From the NCBI RefSeq assembly GCF_037975245.1, contig NC_092580.1, forward strand, positions 3,074,501-3,138,500: a stretch of 64,000 nt of DNA. The letters run 5' to 3'. The position numbers and the translations under genes were made by a program. Of this stretch, positions 15,201 through 27,000 are shown in pieces. The DNA is from Apostichopus japonicus. Taxonomy: Eukaryota; Echinodermata; Holothuroidea; Aspidochirotida; Stichopodidae. Position 1 is the first letter of the stretch; every line of letters starts with the position of its first letter. Below the pieces are notes generated by a model that did no database searches, was not told the DNA's origin, and was given only the letters and a program-made list of their open reading frames with translations.

Positions 15201-18200
15201 GCCCGGATTTTCTCAGGCAACAAGGTGTGATGTTACCTTTCATCAACATATGTTGAAAATAAAAAATAAATAATAAATTATTTCCTATACTTCAACAAAA
15301 AATCATTATCACGACATTACGGAATCTATCCCAATCGCCGTGGAAGATTTTGCGGTAAATGCGTCATCGGCGTTTACTGCATTATATTAAAACGCTAGCA
15401 CACCTTGAGAGAACTGCGACCAAAAGAGAACCAAGAACGCTTTGTAAATAAAGCGGTTAGTTCTTAACGGTCAGTAAAATAGACTCCATGAAAAAGACAT
15501 CGCATTAGCTAATTCCAGCTTTTGAATAACATTTGACATATCTGATTAAAACCGACAAGAGGAAACCATTAACTTAAAGCGACATACCCCACAACGAAGT
15601 AAATGATCGCTATTATAACTATATATATTTAGTTTATGTAAAGATATTTACGCTATAAACGTTACACAGAAAACCTTATACACTAAATTACATCATATTT
15701 TTCTTGCATAATAGGACAAAGAAACATATTTTCTTCTGCAAATGAAGTCTCTTCTTCAAGATAAAAAGGTAATAAAGAGCTGTAGACTTACGGTATTGAT
15801 GGATATGAATACTTCAATTTGCTAATACATAATACAAAAGCCACTACTGCAGAAGTTTGGTATAAATTCAAAGAGTTTCATTCGATCATATTGCTATAAT
15901 TATCTCTTAAATCTGTAAAGCAACAATTCTTAGCGTGGCAGCAGTGGCATCTATAGTCATAACATTATGTTTACACGTATGAAAGAGAATATAAAGAAAT
16001 AACGAGCGTTCCATAAGAGATCATATGGAAAATAAGTCCATAGGTTACTTTTGATTTCATATCAACATCCGAAAGATGTTCTAAATAGTGTCACATATTG
16101 ACCCGTATTACTTGTCTAGGTATAGTCCACTTAATCGCATATTCGTATAATTCCAGTAGGCTTTTGTAGATGTAGGATAGCCGGACGGTGCAATAATTCA
16201 TTGATGAATAAGAATGTCACTCTGTTTACTGTTATTGTAACTTAGAATTGTCGTACGTCTTCAATCTTGTATGTCACTTTAACAGACATTCCTATAACCT
16301 TTACATATCCTTGCTACATGGTGGCCACTCTTTCAAAACCAAAGTGTTCTTTCCCCTCTACAATAGATTAATCTCAACCAATGGGTTGATGAATTAAAAC
16401 TTTGCAGAAGAGAAGGCATGGTAAGCCCTTTGGTGTGAAATAACGTGTTTCAATTGTATTGTGCCTGCAATCGTTTTTTTTTTTTTTTTACGTTATTGAA
16501 AATGTGGAATGGATCACAATGAATATGTGCCTTTTGCTGCTTTTTTTAGGATATTGAGAAATATAATTGATATTTTCTGTGGGACACATTTTGCGAATGG
16601 AAGCCCCTTGCGTACACGTTTAAACCTTCATTTGTTGTCAGTTATAATGAAACTATACGTAATTTGTAATTGTTAATCATGTATGAGTGCAGTTCATTCC
16701 CGTAGTTTGTCCTTGAAAATAATGAACAAATATATATAAATAAACTTCCGATTTTTTAATTAGATTATGTGATTAATCGACACTCATAACCTTCGCGCGA
16801 TACGTTAATCTTAGACTAAACTATAACTATATAACGGTGTTTCATATTCTCTTACAGGTTGATAGGGATTCTTTGTATCTTCAAGTGAAGGATTTCATAT
16901 CAAACACTACTTTCGGAGTAAGTTTGACGTTGTTTGTTTGCTACGGGAGAACCAATATACTTAACCGGTTTTAGCGGGAAATTTCCGCTCATCTGGAAAA
17001 TGTATAGTCCCATAATATTATTAACGTTTCTAATTCATCTATTAAACATCACTTTCTTCAGTGATTTTTTAATTATGACGCAGTCCTATGACGCAGTGAG
17101 TACACTTCGTGCCACGTGACGATAAGTGTAATGATTTTCCTCATTCCATGGGTTAACATTTAATAAGATATTATTTAAAGTCAACATATCCTCGATGATT
17201 TGGTTTTTTGTTTTACTTTATTGGTTAATTTGAGGTTTCCGGTAAAACAAATTTTAAGTTAGGTTGAATTGCGCTTAAAGACATTATAAACGTGACCTAA
17301 TGTAAATTGCCCTTAACTAACTTTCTTTATATTATGTTCTTCTGGTTTCTTATAGTGGACCAAAGAGAAGTGGATCAAACTTGTCTGTGAACTACAGGAC
17401 GAAAAATTGGTACGGTATCAGTTGAATCAAAACTTAAATAATAAAAGTCGATCGTTTACTTCATAAACTAAACAGGAACAGCTTCAGGGCATGATTACGT
17501 CTGATGAAAAGCAAACGTGCAAAAACTCATTGTTGAATTATCGCTAAGAAAAATTTCATGAAGGCATTAAAAAAAATAAAAAATCAACGGAATGAACATT
17601 GTTCCTTTACCATATTTTTCTGCAGCTGGGAAGCAAGAAGTGTTCGGACCTCCTGCAAATTATTATAGACAAACATGATGTAAGTATCAATTCATTTCTT
17701 AAAAGAATCAGTTATGATCAAAAAGATCAGGTACCTTCGCTGTGTGTCTCTTCGTTTGACGTGTCTTACATAAATGTATGCTAAATTTATTTATGGCAAA
17801 TTCGTATCAAGAGTAGTCAGTTTGAGAAATATTTTTCTAACTTTCTCCTGAAAGATGACGGAGAGAGAAATGAACAGTATTCTCGAGTTACCAACATTCG
17901 TAAGTAAAATAAGTCTTTTGCATTCCCTAACCATCGTGGACGACAATGCTTGTTAACGAAGGGCTTAAAATAATTGCTTTAAAGGCAAACGTTAGCCTGG
18001 TAGGCTTTAGTATAGCCTAGGAGCTTAGATATATTTCTTTTTAAGGGGAGCGGAAGCCTTTCCAGGGGCTGGCAGAACCTAGTGTTTACAGGAAAAAAAA
18101 AAGATTTACTGGTGTTCAAATAGGCCTACGTTTTCAAAATATTTCGCTTTAAAGCTGTTAAATCTCTGCAATTTGACTGTTTAATGAATGAATTAACGAA

Positions 18201-20104
18201 GAAGTCGTCTCCTTAGTGCAGGCCTACATGTTAATCTTAATCCATTGCTCTATACATTCTATTAACTCGACTAAACACGGATTGTCTCGTCCATTTAAAA
18301 CGGGGATCGATAGATGACATTCAACATATTTGTCCTTTGTAATGTTTTGTAAGTATGTTATTTGAGTTTATTTTGAATTAAGTGTGTTTCATTGGTGAGT
18401 GTTATGTAACATGTGACGAACTGACGATTATCTTAGTGTACGACTGCGAATTTAGGTCACCTTAATTTATGAGTTCGAATGTTGAATGCGTTATTTTTAA
18501 TTTGAATGTATAGAAATACAATCTAGACTGAAAGCATTGTCATTTATCAACATGTCTGGATGAACTTAGTCCTTTTACAGCCATTGCTATCATCATAAAT
18601 GTCGTGGATTATTTAGAATAATTCCGTCTGTATGTGTGTATTGTACTACACGATGGTGCATTAAACCTTCATGCTCATTTTCATTTCTGTTTTCACATAT
18701 GCTTCCCTCAAAGGAGCTTACTTCAGTACCAAAGAATATTCTTCATAAAGTTAAGGTACGTAACAGGAAGTACAAGAGATAGTTTCCATGTGGAATGTTA
18801 TGAGTCGGAAGCAACCTAAAGTTATCAATAACGCATGAATATATATATTATGTATATGTGTGTATACTTATACAACAACAAGGTGCGCCTCTATATGATA
18901 CTGACCTAACGCTACCTATTTTAAGATCAAGCACATTATATGTTTGCTGTTCCATTGAAATTTGTTATATCTCTTGTTATATTTAGTTCAAACAACAAGA
19001 TGAGGACCTAGAAAGTTCCCAGCTGGTAAGCATTAAATATATATATATCTCTCTACTTTATGTCAATAAACTAACATTTCTGGAAGGTAAGCAACCGTTA
19101 GTAGTGTTTCCTTTATCCTTTCTCGAAGAGCTGCTAACAACACCCTTGACTTAATTGTGACAGTGCTCTATCATGCACTACTTTCTCTTTTCCATTTCCG
19201 TAGTTGAAAAAGGATGCTTCCAAAATTGTACGTATTTTGCTTATTGCTTCATTACGAAGAATTGTAATAAGTGTCTCTGTACAAATTTCATACGGGGCTT
19301 TAGATTTAACGAAGTCGAAATGTTGATGTTCATTTAACTGTGCAGGACTGCTTTGTTTGTAGAAGTATTTATCATTAGTTACCAACAAAGCCATGCGAAA
19401 GAAAGCAGCAAGATAAATTGACACTGTGCATCAGTAAGAATCTGAATCTGACCAGGACAGGTCTTAAATATAGTTTTGGTGATATAGGAAACGTTTTTTT
19501 TTTTTGCATTGTAACGTCGACCATTGTATACAGAAGACGTTAGGAGCAATTCAGCAGTGGAACTAGCCATATATGTGATATATTTATACAAAAAAAGTGC
19601 GTTAGCAGTTGTATCCATAAATAAACAGCCAAAATGCTTGAAATATTTGACTCATATTTTTATTGTATTTTGCATAGAAGAAATCCTTCATGTTGCTTGG
19701 GGCTTAGTTGCAGACAATATAACAAATGTTGTTGAATGTTTGTTTCTACTTGCAGTTTGGTAAACAGAAACACGATGGCCTTGCTGGTAACGTTGAAATG
19801 GTAGGTAATACCAAAATGAGCACTAGTCTGTAAATGACAATAGTGTACGTTATTATCAGAAAGCATAACTTTTACTGGGGTTGTTCAATTTCCAGAAGGT
19901 CAAACCGTTTCCCCAAAACTATTAGTTCAATGGAACCATTCACGTCAAATATGTAACCTTGATAAACATGACGTGCACTAGTAAACAGCTAAGAATATGA
20001 TCACGTGCAGTATGATGTTCCGTTTGTACCTGGTAAAAACTTCCTCAGTCATATTCTTCCTTCGTTTTTAGAAAAGCGTCAAGAATCGTGAAGAGCTCAA
20101 TTAA
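2164..20104 (+). CDS. gene A: Ig-domain transmembrane receptor with a mini-exon-encoded cytoplasmic tail
   Basis: Orphan cell-surface receptor. The inferred model has 40 exons, 3366 coding nt and about 1121 aa. The extracellular part (residues about 1-455) has a signal peptide and Ig-like domains, followed by one transmembrane helix (about 465-488) and a tail of about 630 aa. The first five exons all join in phase 1, exon 5474-5574 converts phase 1 to 0, and every later exon is phase 0-0. Joined this way the frame has no stop until TAA at 20102-20104. No enzyme domain is visible in the tail, and I recognise no named orthologue. A role in recognition or adhesion is inferred from architecture only. 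Gene B, a second Ig receptor, converges on it from the right. Exon edges rest on consensus splice sites and phase; additional exons in the longer introns cannot be excluded. Confidence 0.8.
2543..2860 (+). CDS. gene A exon: first Ig-like (V-type) domain
   Basis: One 106-residue phase 1-1 exon holding one Ig-like domain. The B-strand cysteine is in VSCTYD, the core tryptophan in VRWYRYG, and the F-strand signature appears as EGNYTISV. The position that normally holds the second cysteine (Y-x-C) is isoleucine here, so the canonical disulfide is missing. Two other cysteines near the start (QCVKSEVIC) may pair differently. Donor CATAG|GTACGT. Confidence 0.75.
3106..3762 (+). CDS. gene A exon: two further Ig-like domains
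   Basis: A long phase 1-1 exon (219 codons) with two Ig-like folds in tandem. The first has cysteines in DIVLCIAKD and YFICSVSG with tryptophan in ITWFRIS. The second has VELFCPN and SLECIYGN with a weaker core. It carries several N-glycosylation sequons, consistent with extracellular location. The acceptor is TTTTCCAG and the donor GATGG|GTAAAT. Two Ig domains fused in one exon suggests loss of an intron between originally separate domain exons. Confidence 0.75.
4029..4367 (+). CDS. gene A exon: cysteine-containing membrane-proximal domain
   Basis: A phase 1-1 exon of 113 codons. Cysteines occur in YGCES, ENCSKS, IKCSVFG, QECVDL and VTCLPS. The pattern IKCSVFG...VTCLPS fits a further divergent Ig-like domain, but the core tryptophan is not clear. 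The donor is ATCG|GTAAGT. Confidence 0.65.
4864..4974 (+). CDS. gene A exon: transmembrane segment
   Basis: A phase 1-1 exon with about 20 hydrophobic residues ([20 protein letters not shown]) ending in TYMYTK, the usual basic stop-transfer end on the cytoplasmic side. The donor is AAAG|GTAAGG. Confidence 0.8.
5474..8580 (+). CDS. gene A exons: acidic repeat-like juxtamembrane tail (8 small exons)
   Basis: Exons are 5474-5574, 6243-6311, 6838-6897, 7242-7316, 7552-7584, 8108-8173, 8289-8354 and 8509-8580. The first switches phase 1 to 0; the rest are 33-75 bp, phase 0-0 and related in sequence. They are rich in E, Q, S, T and P with the recurring layout x-Q/N...ES/ST...(A/V/M)PQ at the exon end (for example [22 protein letters not shown]). 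This looks like repeated duplication of one symmetric exon. No catalytic motif is visible; it is probably a disordered linker. Confidence 0.7.
6082..6213. repeat. (TA)n microsatellite
   Basis: Long TA dinucleotide run, interrupted twice, inside the gene A intron just before exon 6243-6311. A short sequence (acatctcgtttt) occurs at both ends of the run, suggesting slippage or duplication. Confidence 0.9.
7682..7726 (+). CDS. gene A candidate alternative terminal exon
   Basis: A pyrimidine-rich acceptor (TTTTACTTCAG) precedes a phase-0 open stretch [14 protein letters not shown] followed by TGA at 7724-7726. Its composition matches the neighbouring tail exons, and it lies between exons 7552-7584 and 8108-8173. 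If used it would truncate the receptor before the mini-exon array. Confidence 0.4.
   Translation, partial: VDVGNETKPSSQCI
8758..20104 (+). CDS. gene A exons: array of 27 phase-0 mini-exons (cytoplasmic helical tail)
   Basis: Exons are 8758-8799, 9308-9358, 9578-9634, 9937-9990, 10168-10215, 10778-10831, 11149-11202, 11398-11451, 11764-11817, 12216-12263, 12540-12602, 12781-12834, 13671-13724, 13984-14037, 14480-14533, 14852-14905, 15715-15768, 16367-16420, 16858-16917, 17356-17409, 17626-17679, 17855-17899, 18714-18755, 18987-19025, 19204-19227, 19756-19800 and 20072-20104. All are phase 0-0 and 14 are exactly 54 bp. Each encodes one predicted amphipathic helix of about 12 residues plus a polar turn. 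Many units start I/L/W-T-x-E ([30 protein letters not shown]) after a G/D-W or Q junction. I recognise no named family; a helical solenoid is an inference. Confidence 0.78.
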
Positions 20105-21077
20105 ATATAGTAAACTGAAGAAATGTGCAGTGTGCGGGGAGCTACAGTTGAGAAATTGACGGGAACGATGTATATACATAACACACTTGTGACAACATTT
20201 GATGATATCTCTCAACCTTTATCACCAATCTTGATTTCGATAATAGTTTCTTAAGGTGTTACGTATGATCTTGTATTCAACTGCAGTACTTATTGGTAAT
20301 TGAATCCTCACCTTTTTTGGATATATTTCGTGTTCTGTTATTATGTTTTCATTGGTTCCTAAACCAACGGTTATATCAGCGTTTTGACCACGAAATGTCA
20401 TCTTCATATGTAATCTTCCCTTATCCGTAAAAGTTTCATTTTTACATCGCATACGACGCCACCAACTAGTGTTATGTGCGTTGACTCGTTTTAACCAAAA
20501 GGAGAATGGCAGCACCATGTGCCTCGTGAGATAATAAGAAGTAATCATTGGCGAAACTTTATACAGCATTGTCGATTAGAATCTACTTAGAACAGTTCTG
20601 TTCGAATACAGGTCTAAATTTACACATGTATTTCAACACTGGCCTTATTTTCATCTCCAGTTTAGCAGTTGACAATACCGAACACAAATCCCTCTCTCAT
20701 CCCTCAGGGCGTTCTCACAGTAGCGATAATGAGATAATGTTTGCGACTTGGGATGACGAAACAGTACGATTTTATGGTTGATTGGTGAAGATGTTAATTG
20801 TAAAGGGGGAGGATTCAATTAAGATGTTATGTCTCATGACTTATCTGTATATGGAATTAATTATGTTTCTCCCCTACAGAAACGGTCATTAATTAGGGCA
20901 GATCTGTTCATATCCTCTTCTTTTGTTCTTGCTGGGTCTCTGTAAATTCAAGTATTCCATTTCCCACATGTTCCTTCGTTAAAGTCCATAAATTCCGTAC
21001 ATCCGTATTTAACGTGAAGTATGAAGTCAATCGTAAACATCAAACATGTTATATGTGAGTTCATTAAACTCACTACT
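20105..21077. other. convergent intergenic space between genes A and B
   Basis: Contains the 3' ends of both receptor genes. An ATTAAA hexamer overlaps the gene A stop (20100-20105) and may act in polyadenylation. A lone minus-strand open exon candidate lies inside (20312-20522). Confidence 0.4.
20312..20522 (-). CDS. orphan exon candidate, unidentified
   Basis: A minus-strand open frame bounded by an acceptor-like AG (read TCTCACGAG) at 20523-20525 and a strong donor (AAAAAG|GTGAGG) at 20312. It encodes a protein-like segment with TSWWRRMRCKNETF and GQNADITVGLGTNENI. It lies beyond the stop of gene B, so it is either an exon of a separate small gene, an alternative end, or a relic. The segment loosely recalls extracellular beta-rich domains such as the Methyltransf_FA type, but I cannot assign it. 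Confidence 0.35.
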
Positions 21078-24000
21078 TTAGAAGTTACATTCTCTTGTTT
21101 TATTACAAGCTGCGTACACTGGAATTGCTGGAACTAAATTTGGTTCATCTAGTTGCATGAAGCTTTTCGATTTTTGTCTCAAATTAGCGCGGTCCTGTAA
21201 CAGAATGTATTAAATAAGTTAATCAATGTATATTTCATTGGGTGGATCATAACTACATCTTAGAAATCTATCAACTGAACTTCATCAAAAAAAGGTTTTA
21301 TTTAACTTCATGTGGTGATATATTTGTTTAGTGTTTTGACTTAACGATATGCATTATACCTGGGATTTTCTTTTGACGTTGACTTTATCAATTTCTTGGT
21401 TCATGGTGACAAACGAAGGCCGTTGATCAAGTCTCTTGGTGATGCAGCATTTAATAAGGCGAAATCTAAAAGCAATATAGACACAGTCTATTAACTTAAA
21501 TATGGGCGATGTGGAATTCTTTCCATCAACCTTTACAGATGGACTATCGTACTAATCATTCACAAAACTCGCTTCAGTACCAACTTTTACAAAAATGTTA
21601 AGGATAGAAGTGGAAGAAGTATAGGCAAATAATTAACACTTGTTATTGCAAGTTAGTATTTCTCTCTATGGTGTGAAGGACTTTTCGGTGTAAACTTAAC
21701 ATTGTGTTACTTACATATGTCTCGGACACTGAGGTCTTCTCTCAATGGTCATCAACTTCGTATCATATTCATCTGACGTTATGAATTTATATAGTGTTTC
21801 CAATTCTGTGTTCAAATTTGAGAAAAATTCTTAAATAGATTACTTTTATTCAAACATGTTAAAATTATTGATAAGAATTTTATCTCCTAGTAGACATTCA
21901 TAGAACGAGTGAACTGTTGCGTCAAGTTATGAATCGGCTCATATACCGGAAACAATAAAATCGTTTTTGCAGAATAGGTTTATGCCAAATGCGAAATAAG
22001 TGTGCGATGATGCATCGGTGAACCTTATTTAAAATATAATAGTTAATGTCACAAACTAGTGATCTTAGATGTTGTGACGTCGGTCATACCTCCGAAAAAT
22101 AGTTCCCATAATGTCATCCCAACAGCCCAAACGTCACTGACCTCGCTGTAAAAACCACTGTATAAAACCTCCGGTGCTAATCTCCATTCAAGTTCTCGAT
22201 CCTAAAATGAAAACACAATCGATTTTAGACATATATTTCCTTCTTTTCTGAGCAAATGTGACATTCTGCACATTAGATTATTTGACACACATCTTCCAGG
22301 AATAGCTTCACATACTGAATTGAATTAAACATATTCTCCATAAACATGTTTCTTTTATTAATTGGCATGTCTCAATATGTTTACTACATTGTTGAACATA
22401 CCTCTTCCAAGAATAGCTTTACGTACTGTAATGCATTTCGCCTGGAGCAAAAGTCGTATAACTTGCAAATTCCAAATGAATTGACAAGAATCCGCTTTAT
22501 ACACAATCCCGGATAAGAATACTAGAAGGAGACAAAAGGATTTATGTTGAGTAAATGGAAGAATTTCAATAAGACTCATCAGAATAACCATACTCGACTA
22601 ATACTGGTTTATCAGAAAGACAAGCAAATCAGAATCGAATGGTGAAAGCTTGCCATCTTTTGTTTTGTATAAGTTAGTCAACAATGAAAAATTGACTGAG
22701 AATTATTAACACCTTTAAAGAGCAGCAACTCTTTTTTCTTTTCTTTTTTGCACTTTCCAAACACGTTTTACTTTACTTGTTGTATTTAACTTTTGCATGC
22801 TATTAATTGTTACCAAGTGTTTTTAAAGGGTGGGAGTTCATGTCCTTGTTTATCTGTAGACTAGCCTTAAAAAAATAATGATTTCATAAATATTATTGTA
22901 CACCATCATATTAAGGCAATATATAATAATTTTAACTTACTTCTTGGGAAGACAAAAAGCCCATACCATGGACAATGCCACGTGCACATTTCATGCGATT
23001 GCCACGAATTGAATTAGACGCTCCTGTCTCAGAACTAAGATAGGATTGTAATACTGTCATATCGTTAAAATCTTGTACAATCATGAGGATACCTAAAGGC
23101 AAAAAATTAACATGACTCTTTAAACGTCCTTTAGACTGAGCTTTACATTACGCTAAATGATATAAGTCTAATTTCAAAATTAAGTATATGTGATGCGATC
23201 ATTGCAAGTCACGTTTCATTTTGGTTGAAGTTTCTCTTGTTGCTTATTTAAATAATGAAGTTATATTTCATATTTTCTGTACGTTCACTGTTTATGTATC
23301 ATTATAGTTTAATTATGAATCGACTTGTTGACTTACCGATAATTTACTTATGCTCGACAAGAATGATACATGATAAGTTAAAAGAGAACAACTTAATTTC
23401 AGGATATAAATTTGAGAATCCTCCTCATACTCTATATTTACAAACAATGGAAGAAAGCTCTCAAAACATGTACGCAAGTAGATCCTAGATGACCGAAGAA
23501 AGACTAAAACTTTTAATCAATGTTGTTACCACTGTATTTGCAATATCCAATCGTTTTTAAAACGTTGTCGTGTTCTGACAATGATAATTTTACTTTACAG
23601 CATTCTTCCCATATCCGTTTTGCATCTACGTTTACTCCATCTGGATTTTGAAGGGGAAAATAACAAAAGAGGATGTTGCTGGTGTGCTTACGTCAATATT
23701 AGTGGAATATTAGGCATTTCTTACACAGTGTTAAGATTATTAATAAGAAACTTAATTTCTTTTAGATTTTGGCAGTGACAAAAGCTAATTTTCAGATATT
23801 TTAGACTATACATCTAGAGCGTTTAATGCTGACAACACAATCATTTCATTCCCATCTTAATTAGTTAGTATTAAATATATGTTTTAACCATTTCATGTAT
23901 ATGTACAATCATTACCGGAGTCATTGGTACAAGACCATCATATTCATGATTCGAATTATATAAAAAGTGGACGTCCATTTTAATATAGAATGTAAAAAAA

Positions 24001-27000
24001 ACTGGAAACATTTTGGGCCGTTTGTCACATAAAACCACAATTCTCTGATACAAACTCTGTTGTTTTTATAACAAAAATCGTGATTCAATATTACGTTCAT
24101 TAATTACAATTTTGGCCGTGCAACTACTTTATTGTTTGTTTGCATGACTCTACCTTCTATGTAGGACGCAATAATGTCATGTACTTGGTCTTCATCATCT
24201 GTTAATGTTCCAATCCAGGTTATGAGTACAATTGAACTTAAACCATTGTTTGTGAATTTCATATTTTCCCTCGATAAAGCACGGGAAGCCGTTTCTTCGT
24301 ATTTATTTCCACGATGCGGAAAATCTATGCCGGAAAGATCAAAGTTATATATCGTTTACTTCGTAAGCACACTGGAAATGTTTGAGAGCCGTTGCATTTT
24401 GCCAATAATTACGAAATGTAACTAGTACATCTGTTGCTAACGTTTGGGTGGACTGAAACTGGTTACTAAGATTAGGTGAACTAGCTTGATGATAAAATAG
24501 TCAAGTTGTGTCATAACTTAATCATATCACACCTAGTGTAATCATGAATTCTCACGAACATGTGTTTAATAATGTGCCCCTTCTCAAGAATGCATATTAA
24601 TTTAGGATCTGTTAACTTGATATCGTTACCACAGAGACAATACAGCATGTTAAATAAGACAATAACCATTAAACTGCTTGATCATTAACTGACGACGTAC
24701 CTGGGAATGATTCGTAACGCCAGTTAGTAGCGTCGTGTTCCTCTGAATTTACTGTTGAATGCGGTGATTCTCTGTAAGGATAAGAGAGAAACACACAATT
24801 ATTTTTTATATGTTACATTTTAACAAAGTGCACTGGTTTTCTTTTCGTTTTACGACGGATTTGATTAATGCATGTCATAACAATTTTAGTTCTCACCCCT
24901 ATCTACTTTAAAAGGGCTTGGTGCTTATGTTAAGCCCGGAGGTCACAGTTTGTATTTGATAAATACAGAATATATTTATGCTGATCGTAACGCCATTGTT
25001 TGCAGTTTTGTCCGAGTTGTTGTAATGAACAGCCAAGAGATTGAACATGTGATTTTTAAGATATCATTTTCTTCTTTGATGTTTAATACTAGTAGTTCTA
25101 ACTCCCCACACACACACGCACACAGACGCACACACGCACCCATATGCGTAGGAGGGGGGCTGCAACCAAACGTTTTTGTGAAAATTCGGACAATATAATT
25201 AGTTAGTATTAAATATATGTTTTAACCATTTCATGTATATGTACAATCATTACATTATCATTATATGTACAATCATTACATAATCATTATATAATTTTTC
25301 CGGCACCTACTGAAAGAAATATAGTTTGCAATGTGTTTTTCAATAGTTAAACTGATATAATTATAATCATTATTATTGTAACGACTTCCCCAATAATTAT
25401 AAAAATATGGAAGGGTAATAACACGGCCAAATATCTTATGTTATTGGCATACAATGTAATAAGGGGATGCGTGTCTATATGATACGCACACTACCATGTT
25501 GAATGCGCGCGGAGCGCGCGAAAAAGTTTGGTTATATTTTTCGGGCAAGTCGTTACAGCACCCCCCCCCCCCTCCCACCCCCCCCCCCCCCCAAAAAAAA
25601 ATATCAAATTGGGCTCCTACGCCTATGCGCGCACCTAATCTAAAACTTTGTAGTCGATCGCAATCTCAATTCTTTACAATACAACTTTCCATTTATCTTC
25701 AATGTTAATTAATGAAGAATTACACGAGCGCACAGTACTTACGGTGGCGGAAGTTCATGCTGAGTTCCTCGTGAACCTATAGAACGGAAAAGAAGTGAGT
25801 ATATGATTAATCTAATGAATGAACATACTATGTTATTGAATATAACTCGGGAGAAACATTGTTTTAGGTTCCGCATGATGTGAAAGAGCGAAAATGCGTC
25901 TCCTTAATCCACATAACAGTCTGATAATACTGGTTTGTCAGATATGCTGGCTTTAAAGCCCCCCCCCCCCCGAATGTGTACCTGCAATGAATCCGAGTAA
26001 TCCGCAAGTATTCAGACATTTATGAGAATCGTTCTGTTGAACAATTTATCAGGCTTACGAAGGTTATGTTGTTCTTGTTTTAACAAGGGTTAAGTCATCG
26101 CAACACATTACATTAAACGCTACAGGCCTTGCAGTTACATAGCACAGATCCAAACATTTCATGATTTCATGAATACATGGCTATCGTTTGTTACACTCTT
26201 TTCTATCGTTCCTTTCAGTTGGTGTGTTTTCCTTTTCTTTTCAGTTAACGAGATTTCAGACCTACTATCTGTTAGATATCACAGAAGTGAAAACATGCAA
26301 CAAATAATAACAATGGCATGTGATCTTTAGACCACATTGAAATACGCCAGGAATTAATATGTATTGACATTCGGTTATCGTACCATAGTTCTTTTGAAAC
26401 AGGAAGAAGCAGATGACGATTATAAAAAAAACTCCAGTAACGGCAGCTGGTTTCCAATAGTTAGCGAGAGTCTCGGATGCAACACGAGGCACTACAAAAA
26501 AATCGATACATAAACGAAATTAAATTATTTGCACCTTTGCATTAAGAAGAATACGATAAGATTATACAAACAATAATCTATGGAATAAATAAGTAGTAAC
26601 CTAAAGTATCATTATTTTCACCTATTTACATTTCAAAGAGTTTTAAGAGATTTTGACAGAGGCTACGATTAATCCTACAGTCTCGGTTAGAATCGCGTAG
26701 AATGAAAGTGTATAACTAATACTCACCAATGACAGTTACCGTCTTTGTGGCATTACCCACGGTGCAACCTATGATTGTGTGATTCGGGTATTTCGTTAAT
26801 GAAAATTTCTTCATACTCCCTCTAACGGTGACATTTATACCCCGTGTTACCGATGGAAATGATCTACTTTTTGTTTCAAAATCTGTTTTCAAATTATTTA
26901 TATTCCAAGAATGTTGATCCGCTTGAATCATTTGATCGCCATAACATTCCATCTTGAGGACTGTTAACGTTGTATTTAAACTCAGCATTCCAGGACATTC

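Noticed and set aside
23304-23440. Exon-like open stretch on the minus strand between gene B exons (EYEEDSQIYILK...)
   Set aside because: Starts in the right phase but ends in phase 0, which cannot join the next exon (needs phase 1); no kinase similarity.
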